In this document: piece after piece, positions 1 through 6,589 of the stretch
Layout: each line of letters starts with the position of its first letter
Position numbering within the stretch: the first letter of the stretch is position 1
Origin: Fimbriimonadales bacterium
GTDB lineage: Bacteria; Armatimonadota; Fimbriimonadia; Fimbriimonadales; GBS-DC
Length of the DNA: 6,834 nt
Reading direction: 5' to 3'
Assembly (NCBI GenBank): GCA_026416065.1
Contig: JAOAFW010000104.1
Location: 1 to 6,834 of the forward strand
Notes under the pieces: generated by a model
The model's input: the letters and a program-made list of their open reading frames with translations, nothing else
Database searches by the model: none
Told to the model about the DNA's origin: nothing
Made by a program: the position numbers and the translations under genes

Positions 1-1
1 T

Positions 2-67
2 TATACCGCGCTCTACAGCGAGGCGCTGGAGACGCGCACGGGACGCGCTCACGCCTACTCGCCCTAA
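2..67 (+). CDS. 3' end of an unrecognised upstream gene (partial)
   Basis: Frame 2 is open from the left edge to a TAA at 65-67 and gives 21 residues ending in TGRAHAYSP. The fragment has an ordinary amino-acid mix (YTALYSEALE near its start), and the next gene's ribosome binding site lies about 30 nt after the stop, as expected inside an operon. There is too little sequence to assign a family. In many flagellar loci the gene before a fliA-type sigma factor is flhF or flhG, but nothing in these residues shows that. The other plus frames continue past this point without a clear gene end, so the reading frame itself is only moderately certain. Confidence 0.4.
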   Translation, partial: YTALYSEALETRTGRAHAYSP

Positions 68-118
68 CGGTCGCCATCCAGGCGCGCCGACTGCCCCTGG
101 AGGAACGCATGATGCGGC

Positions 119-394
119 ATGAACTGGACTATTGTGCCCCGCATTACGGGCGGGCTGGGCTGTATGCTCGTGCTGATATTCGGCGTCGCAGCGGGCGTCG
201 ACCCGTTGCTTTGCACCGTGCGCGGGCTGATTGGCGGCATGGTCGGCTGGATTGCAGGCGCGCTCTGGGCGTATGTGATGAGCCAGCTCTTGCCCTCCGA
301 AACGCCTCCTTCGGTCACCCAGTCCGCCCGCAGTCCAGCACCCAGCGAACTCACGGCGACGGAGTCTGCAACAGCGAGTGAGGACGCAGCCTGA
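119..394 (+). CDS. Small two-helix membrane protein, unknown function
   Basis: This 91-residue protein is not from a family I recognise. Two hydrophobic segments, about residues 11-30 and 32-58, are rich in Gly and Ala, and small-residue patterns such as GLIGGMVGW suggest tightly packed helices. The tail, about residues 59-91, is polar and rich in Ser, Thr, Pro, Ala and Glu, so it is probably disordered. An in-frame TGA at 110-112 rules out an earlier start. The ATG at 119 lies 14 nt after a GGAGGA at 99-104, which is a long spacing. ATGs at 109 and 112 are closer to that site but open a different frame whose Arg- and His-rich product looks like a shadow. Codon use in the 119 frame favours G or C at third positions. 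The gene ends 29 nt before the sigma factor, so it is probably in the same operon and may belong to the same cell-surface or flagellar programme. Confidence 0.72.
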   Translation: MNWTIVPRITGGLGCMLVLIFGVAAGVDPLLCTVRGLIGGMVGWIAGALWAYVMSQLLPSETPPSVTQSARSPAPSELTATESATASEDAA

Positions 395-404
395 ACTTAT
401 TACT

Positions 405-413
405 AAGGGAGGT
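405..413 (+). promoter_or_regulatory. Ribosome binding site of the sigma factor gene
   Basis: AAGGGAGGT closely matches the anti-Shine-Dalgarno complement. It lies 10 nt before the ATG at 424 and 13 nt before the second ATG at 427, which favours 424 as the start of the sigma factor. Confidence 0.8.
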
Positions 414-423
414 ACACGCAATC

Positions 424-1209
424 ATGATGGATGCACTCCAAATGCAAGAGGCATGGAAGCAGTTCAAAATCTACGGCGAACCCAGCGCCCGTGAGCAGCT
501 GATCCGCCAATACGCGCATCTGGTCAAACTCACGGTCGGGCGCATCGTGCCTTATCCACCCAGCGGGATGGAGTGGGAAGATTTATACAGCTACGGCGTG
601 ATGGGACTGATTCGCGCTGTGGATATGTACGATCCCACGCGCAATGTGAAGTTTGAGACCTACGCGATTGCGCTGATTCGGGGCGCGGTGCTGGAGGCGT
701 TGCGCTCGGAAGACTGGGTGCCGCGCTCCGCCCGCGACAGACTGCGCCAGCTGGAGCGCGTGTGGGTGCGCCTGGAAGCCAGTCTGGGACGCCCCCCTAC
801 CGATGAAGAGACCGCTGAAGCGCTGGAAATCTCGGTCAGTGAATATCGCCAGCTACTGATTGACTACGCTCGCACGAATACCATCTCTTTGGAAGCCTGC
901 CTGATCAACGGCGATGAGGACGAGAGCAGCACGCTCCTGGAGACGCTCGCACACGCTGATGACCCCTACGAAGAGCTGCTGGAACGCGAGCAGACCCGCG
1001 CGCTGACCCACGCTATCGAGACACTTGGCGACCGCGAACGACAGGTCATCCAACTCTATTATTACGAAGGGCTGACTTTCAAAGAGATTGGGCAGGTAAT
1101 GAACATCTCTGAGTCGCGGGTGTATCAGATTCATACCCGCGCGCTGGCGCGTCTGCGCGAACAGCTTTGCGGTTCAGCGGCAGATCCAGAAACACTGGAG
1201 GCAAGTTAG
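424..1209 (+). CDS. fliA: FliA/WhiG-family (sigma-28 type) RNA polymerase sigma factor
   Basis: A group 3 sigma factor of 261 residues, the usual size for FliA/WhiG. It directs RNA polymerase to flagellar, chemotaxis or developmental promoters. Region 2 spans about residues 25-100 and has the family signatures EDLYSYGVMGLIRAVDMYDP (52-71), VKFETYAI (75-82), IRGAVLEALR (85-94) and DWVPRS (97-102). Region 3 lies at about 105-160 and includes LGRPPTDEE. Region 4 lies at about 195-248, with LGDRERQVI and a helix-turn-helix at 218-243. There is no region 1.1, as expected for this class. No flhF, flhG, cheA or flagellar structural gene is visible, and no gene resembling the anti-sigma factor FlgM. 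WhiG is the close alternative name, because sequence alone does not separate the two roles. The gene is followed after 40 nt by the hybrid kinase and is probably co-transcribed with it. Confidence 0.92.
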   Translation: MMDALQMQEAWKQFKIYGEPSAREQLIRQYAHLVKLTVGRIVPYPPSGMEWEDLYSYGVMGLIRAVDMYDPTRNVKFETYAIALIRGAVLEALRSEDWVPRSARDRLRQLERVWVRLEASLGRPPTDEETAEALEISVSEYRQLLIDYARTNTISLEACLINGDEDESSTLLETLAHADDPYEELLEREQTRALTHAIETLGDRERQVIQLYYYEGLTFKEIGQVMNISESRVYQIHTRALARLREQLCGSAADPETLEAS

Positions 1210-1249
1210 TAATCTGCCACTCGGTGTGGAATAACTCTGTCATTGCACG

Positions 1250-3094
1250 ATGCAAAAGCGTAAAGTGGTGGTCGAGATGCTGGGCAATCTGACGCGCCTC
1301 TTTCTCATGGTGCTCGCGCTACAAATGGTTGTGCTGGTGTGGGGAATCGGGCTGGATCTCACGCCAACGCTTTTCCTGCAGGCACTGGCGGCGGCATTCG
1401 GCACTGCGAGCGTCGTCGCTTTGTTGCTCCACCGCACGAAGAGCCGCTCGCGGGAAGCGACGCGCCTGCAACATGAGCAACTACTGCGCTTACAACGCGC
1501 TATCGAATCGTCACCCGCAGCGATCATGCTCACCGGGCCCGATTTCAAGATTCAATACGTGAATCCTGCCTTTACTGCACTCACAGGCTATACTCTCGAG
1601 GAATCGGTGGGGTGTCGCCCTAACATTCTCAAGAGTGGCTTGATGCCAGAGACATTTTATACAAAGCTCTTTGAGACACTTAAACGCGGTGAGCAATATC
1701 ACGGGCGATTCTTGAACCGCAAGAAAGGCACACCACTCGGGACACCTGAAAATCCCATAGAGTTCAACCCTGAGACGCACTACTGGGCAGAGGGGGTCAT
1801 TGCACCTATTTATGACGAGCAAAACAAGTTGTTGGGTTATTGCAGTATTCATTACGATATTACTGAAAAGGTGTTGCACGAGCAAGCCGTCTTCAGAGCG
1901 AAAGAGGAGGCAGAACGCCTTGCTCAGGCGCGTACGGAATTCCTCGCCAATACGAGCCACGAAATTCGTACCTCGATGAGCGGTCTGCTGGGTATGCTCA
2001 ACCTGCTTAAGGAGACCTCGCTAACCGATGAGCAACGCGACCTGCTGGCGACCGCCGACGCCAGCGCGAAGCAACTGCTGGAAGTTCTAAACGATATCTT
2101 GAGCCTCGCCAAAATCGAGGCGGGACAAGTGAAGCTGGAACGCACGCCGACCGACTTGAAACGGTTTGTACGCGAAGTTTGTGAGACGGTGCGTCCTCAA
2201 GCACGACTTAAGGGAATCCTGTTGCGCGAGGAGCTGCCCATCCAGAGAGAGCTCTACGCTCTGGTGGATACCGCCTCCCTACGGCAGGTTCTGCTGAACC
2301 TACTTAGCAACGCGATTAAGTTCACGGATCAGGGTGAGGTCGTAGTACGGGTTACAGGCGAAGAAGCCCGTGACGATAAACTGATCCGCCTCCGTTTCGA
2401 AGTGCAGGATACGGGCATCGGGATTGCCTCCGAAAAGCAAGCGCAGATATTTGAACCGTTCCGACAAGTGCACCGGTCTACCCCACGCAAGTACAATAGC
2501 ACGGGGTTGGGATTAGCCATTTGTTGGAAACTGGTGGAGCTGATGGGTGGTCAGATGGGTTTAGTCAGTGAGGTCGGTAAAGGCGCTACTTTCTGGTTTG
2601 AGTTGGTGCTACCTGTCTCTGAGCCTCCGGCTTATGTCCAACTGGAACAGCAAATCTGCGCGAGCGAGTCTACCGCGCTCACCGGTTTGCGCGTGCTGGT
2701 TGCGGAAGATAACTATGTGAACCAGAAGGTAATTCGGCGCACTCTGGAGCGATGGGGGATTGAAGTGGAAATTGCCGAGAACGGGAGGGAGGTGTTGGAA
2801 TGGCTCTCACGTGCGCCGTTCCATCTCGTGTTGATGGATTGTCAGATGCCCGATATGGACGGCTACGAAGCTACGCGGCGCATACGCGCCTATGATCACG
2901 CGCGGGGGTTGCATATGCCCATTATCGCGCTCACAGCGAATGCTTTAGAAAGCGACCGTGAAAAGTGCATAGCGTGTGGCATGGACGACTACCTGAGCAA
3001 ACCAATTGACCCTGACCTGCTCTGGGAGAAGTTAGCACAGTGGGGGCTGCCACGCTTGGGGCAACAAACCGGAGATCATGAGCGGGTGGCGTAA
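1250..3094 (+). CDS. Hybrid sensor histidine kinase (2 TM-PAS-HisKA-HATPase-REC)
   Basis: A 614-residue membrane-anchored hybrid kinase. Two helices (about 13-33 and 40-61) enclose only a tiny external loop, so sensing is probably cytoplasmic through the PAS domain (about 77-207, ending in the typical YDITEK). A short coiled linker leads to HisKA, with phospho-acceptor His237 in TSHEIRTSMSG. The usual Pro after HEIRT is Ser242 (TCG codon at 1973-1975). The ATPase domain has an N-box with Asn354, a G1 box DTGIGI (387-392), an F-box FEPF (401-404) and a G2 box STGLGL (417-422). The C-terminal receiver (about 480-595) has Glu486/Asp487, phospho-acceptor Asp530 in MDCQMPDMDG, Thr562 and Lys584, so it appears active. 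No Hpt domain is present, so a separate Hpt protein is the likely next step in the relay. The start at 1250 lacks a good ribosome binding site; an in-frame ATG at 1277 would remove nine residues. Confidence 0.95.
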   Translation: MQKRKVVVEMLGNLTRLFLMVLALQMVVLVWGIGLDLTPTLFLQALAAAFGTASVVALLLHRTKSRSREATRLQHEQLLRLQRAIESSPAAIMLTGPDFKIQYVNPAFTALTGYTLEESVGCRPNILKSGLMPETFYTKLFETLKRGEQYHGRFLNRKKGTPLGTPENPIEFNPETHYWAEGVIAPIYDEQNKLLGYCSIHYDITEKVLHEQAVFRAKEEAERLAQARTEFLANTSHEIRTSMSGLLGMLNLLKETSLTDEQRDLLATADASAKQLLEVLNDILSLAKIEAGQVKLERTPTDLKRFVREVCETVRPQARLKGILLREELPIQRELYALVDTASLRQVLLNLLSNAIKFTDQGEVVVRVTGEEARDDKLIRLRFEVQDTGIGIASEKQAQIFEPFRQVHRSTPRKYNSTGLGLAICWKLVELMGGQMGLVSEVGKGATFWFELVLPVSEPPAYVQLEQQICASESTALTGLRVLVAEDNYVNQKVIRRTLERWGIEVEIAENGREVLEWLSRAPFHLVLMDCQMPDMDGYEATRRIRAYDHARGLHMPIIALTANALESDREKCIACGMDDYLSKPIDPDLLWEKLAQWGLPRLGQQTGDHERVA

Positions 3095-3101
3095 GTGACT
3101 C

Positions 3102-5108
3102 TCATCTTTTTTCCCAGGCAGGGAAGCACACCCGAAACTGCGTTCCTTTGCCCACTTCGCTCTCAAAAGTAATAAAACCCTTGTTTTGACGCACGATGCC
3201 GTACACGGTCGCCAGCCCCAGTCCCGTGTTGCCCAAGCCCTTAGTGCTGAAGAACGGCTCAAAAATGTGCGGGCGCAGCTCTTCGGGGATGCCTTCCCCT
3301 GTATCCTGCACCATGAAGCAGACATATTCGCCGGGGGTGAGTTCGCTGCTATCCAACGCCTGCTGCAGGTCCTCTTGAGTGCAGAACATGCGTTGTGTTT
3401 GTATCGTGAGCGTTCCACCGCCTTTTCTGCGCATCGCATCGCGGGCGTTGATGGCGAGGTTCATCACAATCTGCTCCAGCTGGGAGGGATCTATCAGCGC
3501 GATCGTTTCGTCTTCCGCGAGTTGCAGTTGGATTCGAACATCCTCCCCCAGAGTGCGCTCCAGCAAGGGCAACAAGTCGCGCACAACGCGGTTGATCTCG
3601 GTTGGCAGTGGCTGGGTCAGTTGTTTGCGTGCGAAGCCCAGCAGCTGGCGCACGAGGTTCGCAGCGCGTTCGCTGGCTTCGATAATCCGATCCAGGTCTT
3701 GATGAGCCGGGTGGTTGTCGGGCAGGCGCGCTTGTGCCAGCTCTGCGAAACCTAAAATCGCTGTCAGCAGGTTGTTGAAGTCGTGCGCCACGCCACCTGC
3801 AAGGCGTCCGACGCTCTCCATTTTTTCGGCATGGAACAGGCGCTGCTCCAACGCCTTTCGCTCGGTGATGTCGATATCGGCGCAGACGAAGCGCACCTGA
3901 TCGCCGTACCGAATAGGGAAAAGCGAAGAGAGAATCACACGCTCTTTCCCATCGGCGGCGCGGATACACCACTCATGCAAGGGAGCAGGTTGACCCGTGC
4001 GCGCGACCTCGCGCAGGGTGTCCAGAAACTCCCGGTGTTCCCGAGGGGTAAAAATCAGCGACTCCAGCGTCTTGCCTTCGGCTTGTTCTTTGGCATACCC
4101 ATAGAACTGCTCTGAGGCACGATTCCAGAAGAGGATGCGTCCCTGTTCATCATATATCTGCATTGCCACGCTGGGGGCGTTCTCCAGAATATCTCGTGTC
4201 TGTTGGTAAGCGCGTTCTAACTCCTGACGCGATTGCTCCATCTGACGCGTATGCTCGCGCTGCTGCGCGATTGGACTGGAGACTATCATCAGCGTCCCGA
4301 AAACCAGAAAAATGAAGAGCCAGCCGAACACAAACTCGCGCAGCTCAATCGGCTGCATGGTCTTCCACTGTGCTACCTCATGCGCCAGTGCGACTACGAC
4401 AGTCAGGGTGATGAGCGTAACCCCGCGCTGCTGGTACGCAAACGCTGCGACAACAAACGCTGGCAGCAGTACCGCCATTGCCGGGGCGGGGAGCAGAGCA
4501 ATCCGTTGCAAAAAGAAAGTGAGCCACACAGACAAGAGGCAAAACAGTGCCATTCCGAGTAACACCGAGTAGTCTCGCTTGCGCATCCGCCAGTTCTGCC
4601 ACCAAACCAGCAACAGCCCTCCAGCCACAAGATGCCCCATCGTGTCGCCCATCCAGCGGTGCAGCACCGAGATCTGCCATCGTTCGGGGTCGGTAATTCC
4701 ATACTCGACACGCAGCAAGGTGTTCAGAAACGGCGAGACAACCGAGGCGCCCACGCTGATAAGCAGAAAGTAGACAACATCACGCCCTTGAGTCAGGCGC
4801 GGGTCAACCCGCGTCGCCTTCAACAGCGAGACGCCTGTCCACGCCTCCAGCACTACAGGAACCGCGCTAAGCAACGCGAGATCCCATTTTCCCCAGACGA
4901 AATATACCAAAATGGCAGTGCCCAGCCCTGCGCCCGTTAATCCAACACGATAGCCCCACCAGTGGGTCAGTCCCAGCGCAACACCCGCCGGCAGCCATAC
5001 CAGGCTGCTTTTGTCAGGCAAGTAAGTAAACTGCAGACTCACCCACGCGGTAAATACGTAGGCGGCTGCAGTCGCCACAATTTTCAGCATGGTGATCCAG
5101 GCTGACAT
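3102..5108 (-). CDS. MASE1-PAS sensor histidine kinase
   Basis: A 668-residue membrane sensor kinase. The N-terminal 280 residues form a multi-pass MASE1-type domain with about 8-10 helices; the segment PDKSSLVWLPAGVALG at 31-46 is characteristic. MASE1 is an integral membrane sensory module also found in diguanylate cyclases; its ligand is generally unknown. A short coiled coil (about 284-306) leads to a PAS domain (about 303-416, ending DIDITERK). HisKA is of the NtrB-like AHDFNN class: His442 lies in LAGGVAHDFNNLLTAILGFA. The ATPase domain has an N-box MNLAINARDAM (549-559), G1 box DTGEGI (602-607), F-box FEPFFSTKG (616-624) and G2 box NTGLGL (627-632). There is no receiver domain and no response regulator gene beside it, so the partner is unlinked. 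ATG at 5106-5108 is preceded by AAGGGG 9 nt upstream. It starts 20 nt after the wecB stop, which suggests one transcript and possibly translational coupling. Its stop faces that of the other kinase. Confidence 0.95.
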   Translation of the reverse strand: MSAWITMLKIVATAAAYVFTAWVSLQFTYLPDKSSLVWLPAGVALGLTHWWGYRVGLTGAGLGTAILVYFVWGKWDLALLSAVPVVLEAWTGVSLLKATRVDPRLTQGRDVVYFLLISVGASVVSPFLNTLLRVEYGITDPERWQISVLHRWMGDTMGHLVAGGLLLVWWQNWRMRKRDYSVLLGMALFCLLSVWLTFFLQRIALLPAPAMAVLLPAFVVAAFAYQQRGVTLITLTVVVALAHEVAQWKTMQPIELREFVFGWLFIFLVFGTLMIVSSPIAQQREHTRQMEQSRQELERAYQQTRDILENAPSVAMQIYDEQGRILFWNRASEQFYGYAKEQAEGKTLESLIFTPREHREFLDTLREVARTGQPAPLHEWCIRAADGKERVILSSLFPIRYGDQVRFVCADIDITERKALEQRLFHAEKMESVGRLAGGVAHDFNNLLTAILGFAELAQARLPDNHPAHQDLDRIIEASERAANLVRQLLGFARKQLTQPLPTEINRVVRDLLPLLERTLGEDVRIQLQLAEDETIALIDPSQLEQIVMNLAINARDAMRRKGGGTLTIQTQRMFCTQEDLQQALDSSELTPGEYVCFMVQDTGEGIPEELRPHIFEPFFSTKGLGNTGLGLATVYGIVRQNKGFITFESEVGKGTQFRVCFPAWEKR

Positions 5109-5124
5109 GCTCCGTTGCCCCTTG

Positions 5125-5137
5125 ACAATTAAATTGT
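5125..5137. repeat. 13-bp AT-rich palindrome between wecB and the MASE1 kinase gene
   Basis: ACAATT and AATTGT are perfect inverted arms around one A. The site covers the wecB stop codon (5129-5131) and the last residues, and lies 17-29 bp upstream of the kinase ATG. It stands out as an AT island in GC-rich surroundings. A DNA operator or a weak hairpin with a TAA loop is possible, but neither is shown. Confidence 0.35.
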
Positions 5138-6265
5138 TATGCTGTTGCTTATTTCCTGCAATAACACATCTCGGATGCGTTCAGCGGCGTGTCCGTCGCC
5201 GTAGGGGTTGACCGCGCGCGCCATCTGCGCGTAGGCGTCCGGATCTGTGAGCAGGCGGGTTGCTTCCGCCACGATGCGCCCGGTCTCCGCGCCTACCAGC
5301 TTCGCTGCGCCTGCAGCGACGCCTTCGGGGCGCTCGGTGGTCTCGCGTAGCACCAGAATCGGCTTACCAAACGCCGGGGCTTCCTCCTGCACGCCCCCCG
5401 AGTCGGTCAGAATCAGGTCAGCGCGGCGCATTGCATGTACAAACGGTGCGTAGTCCAGCGGCTCGGTGAGCAGCGCGCGCGGATGGTCACCCAAAACTGT
5501 CGTGAGCGTCTCGCGCACGCGCGGGTTGCGGTGCAACGGCAAAAGCAGCAGCGCATCGTCGAACCGCTCCAGCAAGATTCGTGCAGCGCGGGCGATATGC
5601 GCCATCGGTTCGCCCCAGTTCTCCCGGCGGTGCGTAGTCAGCAGGATCAACCTGCCCGGATGATCGAGCGCATGACGCAGGGCAGGGTCTTCCGCGTCGT
5701 AAGGCTGGTGTGCCACCCACAGCACGGCGTCGATACCTGTATTGCCCGTGACCCAGATGCGCTCGGCGGGGATATTTTCTCGCAACAGGTTCTGGCGGGC
5801 GGTTTCCGTCGGCGCGAAGTGGAACTCGGCAATCGGCGCGGTCAGCCGGCGGTTCATCTCCTCCGGGAACGGCTGATACTTATCGTAGGTGCGAAGACCC
5901 GCCTCCACATGTCCAAACGGAATTTTGTGATAAAACGCTGCCAGCGCCGCGGTGAATGTGGTTGTCGTGTCGCCCTGCGCCAACACGACATCTGCAGGCG
6001 ACTCGCGCAGCAACCGATCCAGCCCTTCTAATGCACGCAGTGTAATCTCGGTCAGGGTCTGATGCGCCGTCATGATATTCAAATCGGCGTCGGGGGTCAG
6101 CCCGAACAGGCGCAGCACCTGATCAAGCATTTCGCGATGTTGTCCCGTTGCAATCAGACGCACGTGGAACGCCCCGTGCTGACGCAAGGCTTGGACGACC
6201 GGCGCCATCTTAATGGCGTCCGGGCGCGTGCCACATACCGCTATTACGCGAATCGGGTGATGCAT
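5129..6265 (-). CDS. wecB: UDP-N-acetylglucosamine 2-epimerase (non-hydrolysing)
   Basis: A cytoplasmic enzyme of the WecB/MnaA family that interconverts UDP-GlcNAc and UDP-ManNAc, a precursor for capsule, teichoic-acid-linkage, common-antigen-like or other surface glycans. The 378 residues match the usual family length and a two-Rossmann (GT-B) fold. Signatures in order, numbered from the ATG at 6265: GTRPDAIKMAPV (12-23), QGDTTT (97-102), HVEAGLRT (119-126), PFPEEMNR (132-139), VTGNTGIDAV (172-181), THRREN (211-216), DSGGVQEE (288-295) and RETTERPEGV (307-316). Asp99, Glu121, Glu135 and His212 line up with residues known to matter in the E. coli enzyme. GTRPD for GTRPE and NTG for the usual NTV are mild variants. 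A TTG directly before the ATG would add one residue. No other glycan gene is in view; the following gene is the MASE1 kinase, after 20 nt. Confidence 0.96.
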   Translation of the reverse strand: MHHPIRVIAVCGTRPDAIKMAPVVQALRQHGAFHVRLIATGQHREMLDQVLRLFGLTPDADLNIMTAHQTLTEITLRALEGLDRLLRESPADVVLAQGDTTTTFTAALAAFYHKIPFGHVEAGLRTYDKYQPFPEEMNRRLTAPIAEFHFAPTETARQNLLRENIPAERIWVTGNTGIDAVLWVAHQPYDAEDPALRHALDHPGRLILLTTHRRENWGEPMAHIARAARILLERFDDALLLLPLHRNPRVRETLTTVLGDHPRALLTEPLDYAPFVHAMRRADLILTDSGGVQEEAPAFGKPILVLRETTERPEGVAAGAAKLVGAETGRIVAEATRLLTDPDAYAQMARAVNPYGDGHAAERIRDVLLQEISNSITI

Positions 6266-6273
6266 CAATCTAA

Positions 6274-6282
6274 AGTGTACCA
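6274..6282 (-). promoter_or_regulatory. Possible extended -10 element of the wecB promoter
   Basis: On the minus strand the bases read TGG then TACACT, an extended -10-like match. Only 8 nt separate it from the wecB ATG, so transcription would begin at or next to the start codon and give a leaderless mRNA. No convincing -35 box was found, and no Shine-Dalgarno sequence lies at normal distance (the nearest G-rich stretch is more than 30 nt upstream). The absence of a ribosome binding site supports the idea, but one short motif can arise by chance. Confidence 0.25.
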
Positions 6283-6397
6283 GAATGAGGGGCTACTCAC
6301 TCCCCTCCATAGGATTCTCCCCAAAAGCGGTGGTGAAACCTACTTGATGCGCCGTGTCGTTGTGAGCCGGGCGTCGTTTCAAATGCTGCATACTCCC

Positions 6398-6424
6398 AAT
6401 TTCCCCCCAAATTACCCCTAATTT
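6398..6424. promoter_or_regulatory. Helically phased A/T tracts upstream of a strong promoter
   Basis: The region from 6266 to 6436 holds no gene that I can support. Within it, AATTT at 6398-6402, AAATT at 6409-6413 and AATTT at 6420-6424 begin exactly 11 bp apart, separated by C-rich stretches including a run of six C. A/T tracts repeated once per helical turn bend DNA in one direction, and AT tracts upstream of the -35 box can also contact the RNA polymerase alpha subunits (UP element). The last tract ends 12 bp before the -35 box. A further run of six A at 6449-6454 lies in the promoter spacer. Confidence 0.4.
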
Positions 6425-6436
6425 CCGCCTCTCCCC

Positions 6437-6465
6437 TTGACATTGGCGAAAAAATGTGCTATAAT
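6437..6465 (+). promoter_or_regulatory. Consensus sigma-70 promoter
   Basis: TTGACA at 6437-6442 and TATAAT at 6460-6465 are both perfect consensus hexamers with a 17-bp spacer, and TGC at 6457-6459 adds an extended -10 element. The predicted transcription start is about 6472. This points to strong expression by the housekeeping sigma factor, not by the FliA-type factor in this window, and it drives the exported-protein gene at 6606. Confidence 0.9.
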
Positions 6466-6473
6466 ATAGGCGG

Positions 6474-6580
6474 TTGCAGTGAGAGCCTCTCGCCGCGCCG
6501 ATACTGGAATGAATTAGAAACACTGTTTCTTGATGCAGTGTGGTCACTGCAATGCGGTTTCGGTTCGCCCCGAACACCGC
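6474..6580 (+). promoter_or_regulatory. Structured 5' leader with competing hairpins
   Basis: The leader runs from about 6472 to 6605. TGCAGTG (6534-6540) and CACTGCA (6545-6551) form a perfect 7-bp hairpin with a 4-nt loop. CACTGCAA (6545-6552) can instead pair over 8 bp with TTGCAGTG at 6474-6481, at the very 5' end. CACTG at 6521-6525 can pair with CAGTG in either copy. A separate hairpin joins GCGGT (6554-6558) to ACCGC (6576-6580) and GTTCG (6563-6567) to CGAAC (6571-6575), with a one-sided bulge at 6559-6562. I do not recognise a known riboswitch class, and no U-run follows any stem, so a transcription terminator is unlikely. Confidence 0.4.
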
Positions 6581-6589
6581 AGACCTCAG

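Noticed and set aside
78..100. Inverted repeat CCAGG/CCTGG around a GGCGCGCC palindrome before the small membrane protein gene
   Set aside because: Five-base arms with a 13-base loop in GC-rich sequence are expected by chance, and no U-run follows.
109..381. A 90-codon plus-strand frame starting at ATG 109 or 112, better spaced from the GGAGGA site
   Set aside because: The product is rich in Arg and His with no structure, whereas the overlapping frame from 119 gives coherent membrane helices and better third-position bias.
3186..3755. A 189-codon plus-strand open frame antisense to the MASE1 kinase
   Set aside because: It lies wholly inside the kinase domain coding region and has no recognisable features or ribosome binding site.
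3349..3972. A 207-codon minus-strand frame overlapping the MASE1 kinase
   Set aside because: It is an out-of-frame, strongly Arg-rich reading of the kinase gene with no domain signature.
5122..5143. Plus-strand TTGACA with a TATGCT downstream, resembling a promoter
   Set aside because: The spacer is only 10 bp, no good -10 lies at 16-18 bp, and it would transcribe antisense into wecB.
5435..6031. A 198-codon plus-strand open frame inside wecB
   Set aside because: Its Arg- and Gln-rich product is typical of the antisense shadow of GC-rich coding sequence; wecB on the other strand carries every family motif.
6496..6503. GCCGATAC, a 7/8 match to the sigma-28 -10 box, close to the exported-protein gene
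   Set aside because: No TAAA-like -35 element lies at the required distance upstream (6477-6480 reads CAGT), and it falls within the leader of a much better sigma-70 promoter.
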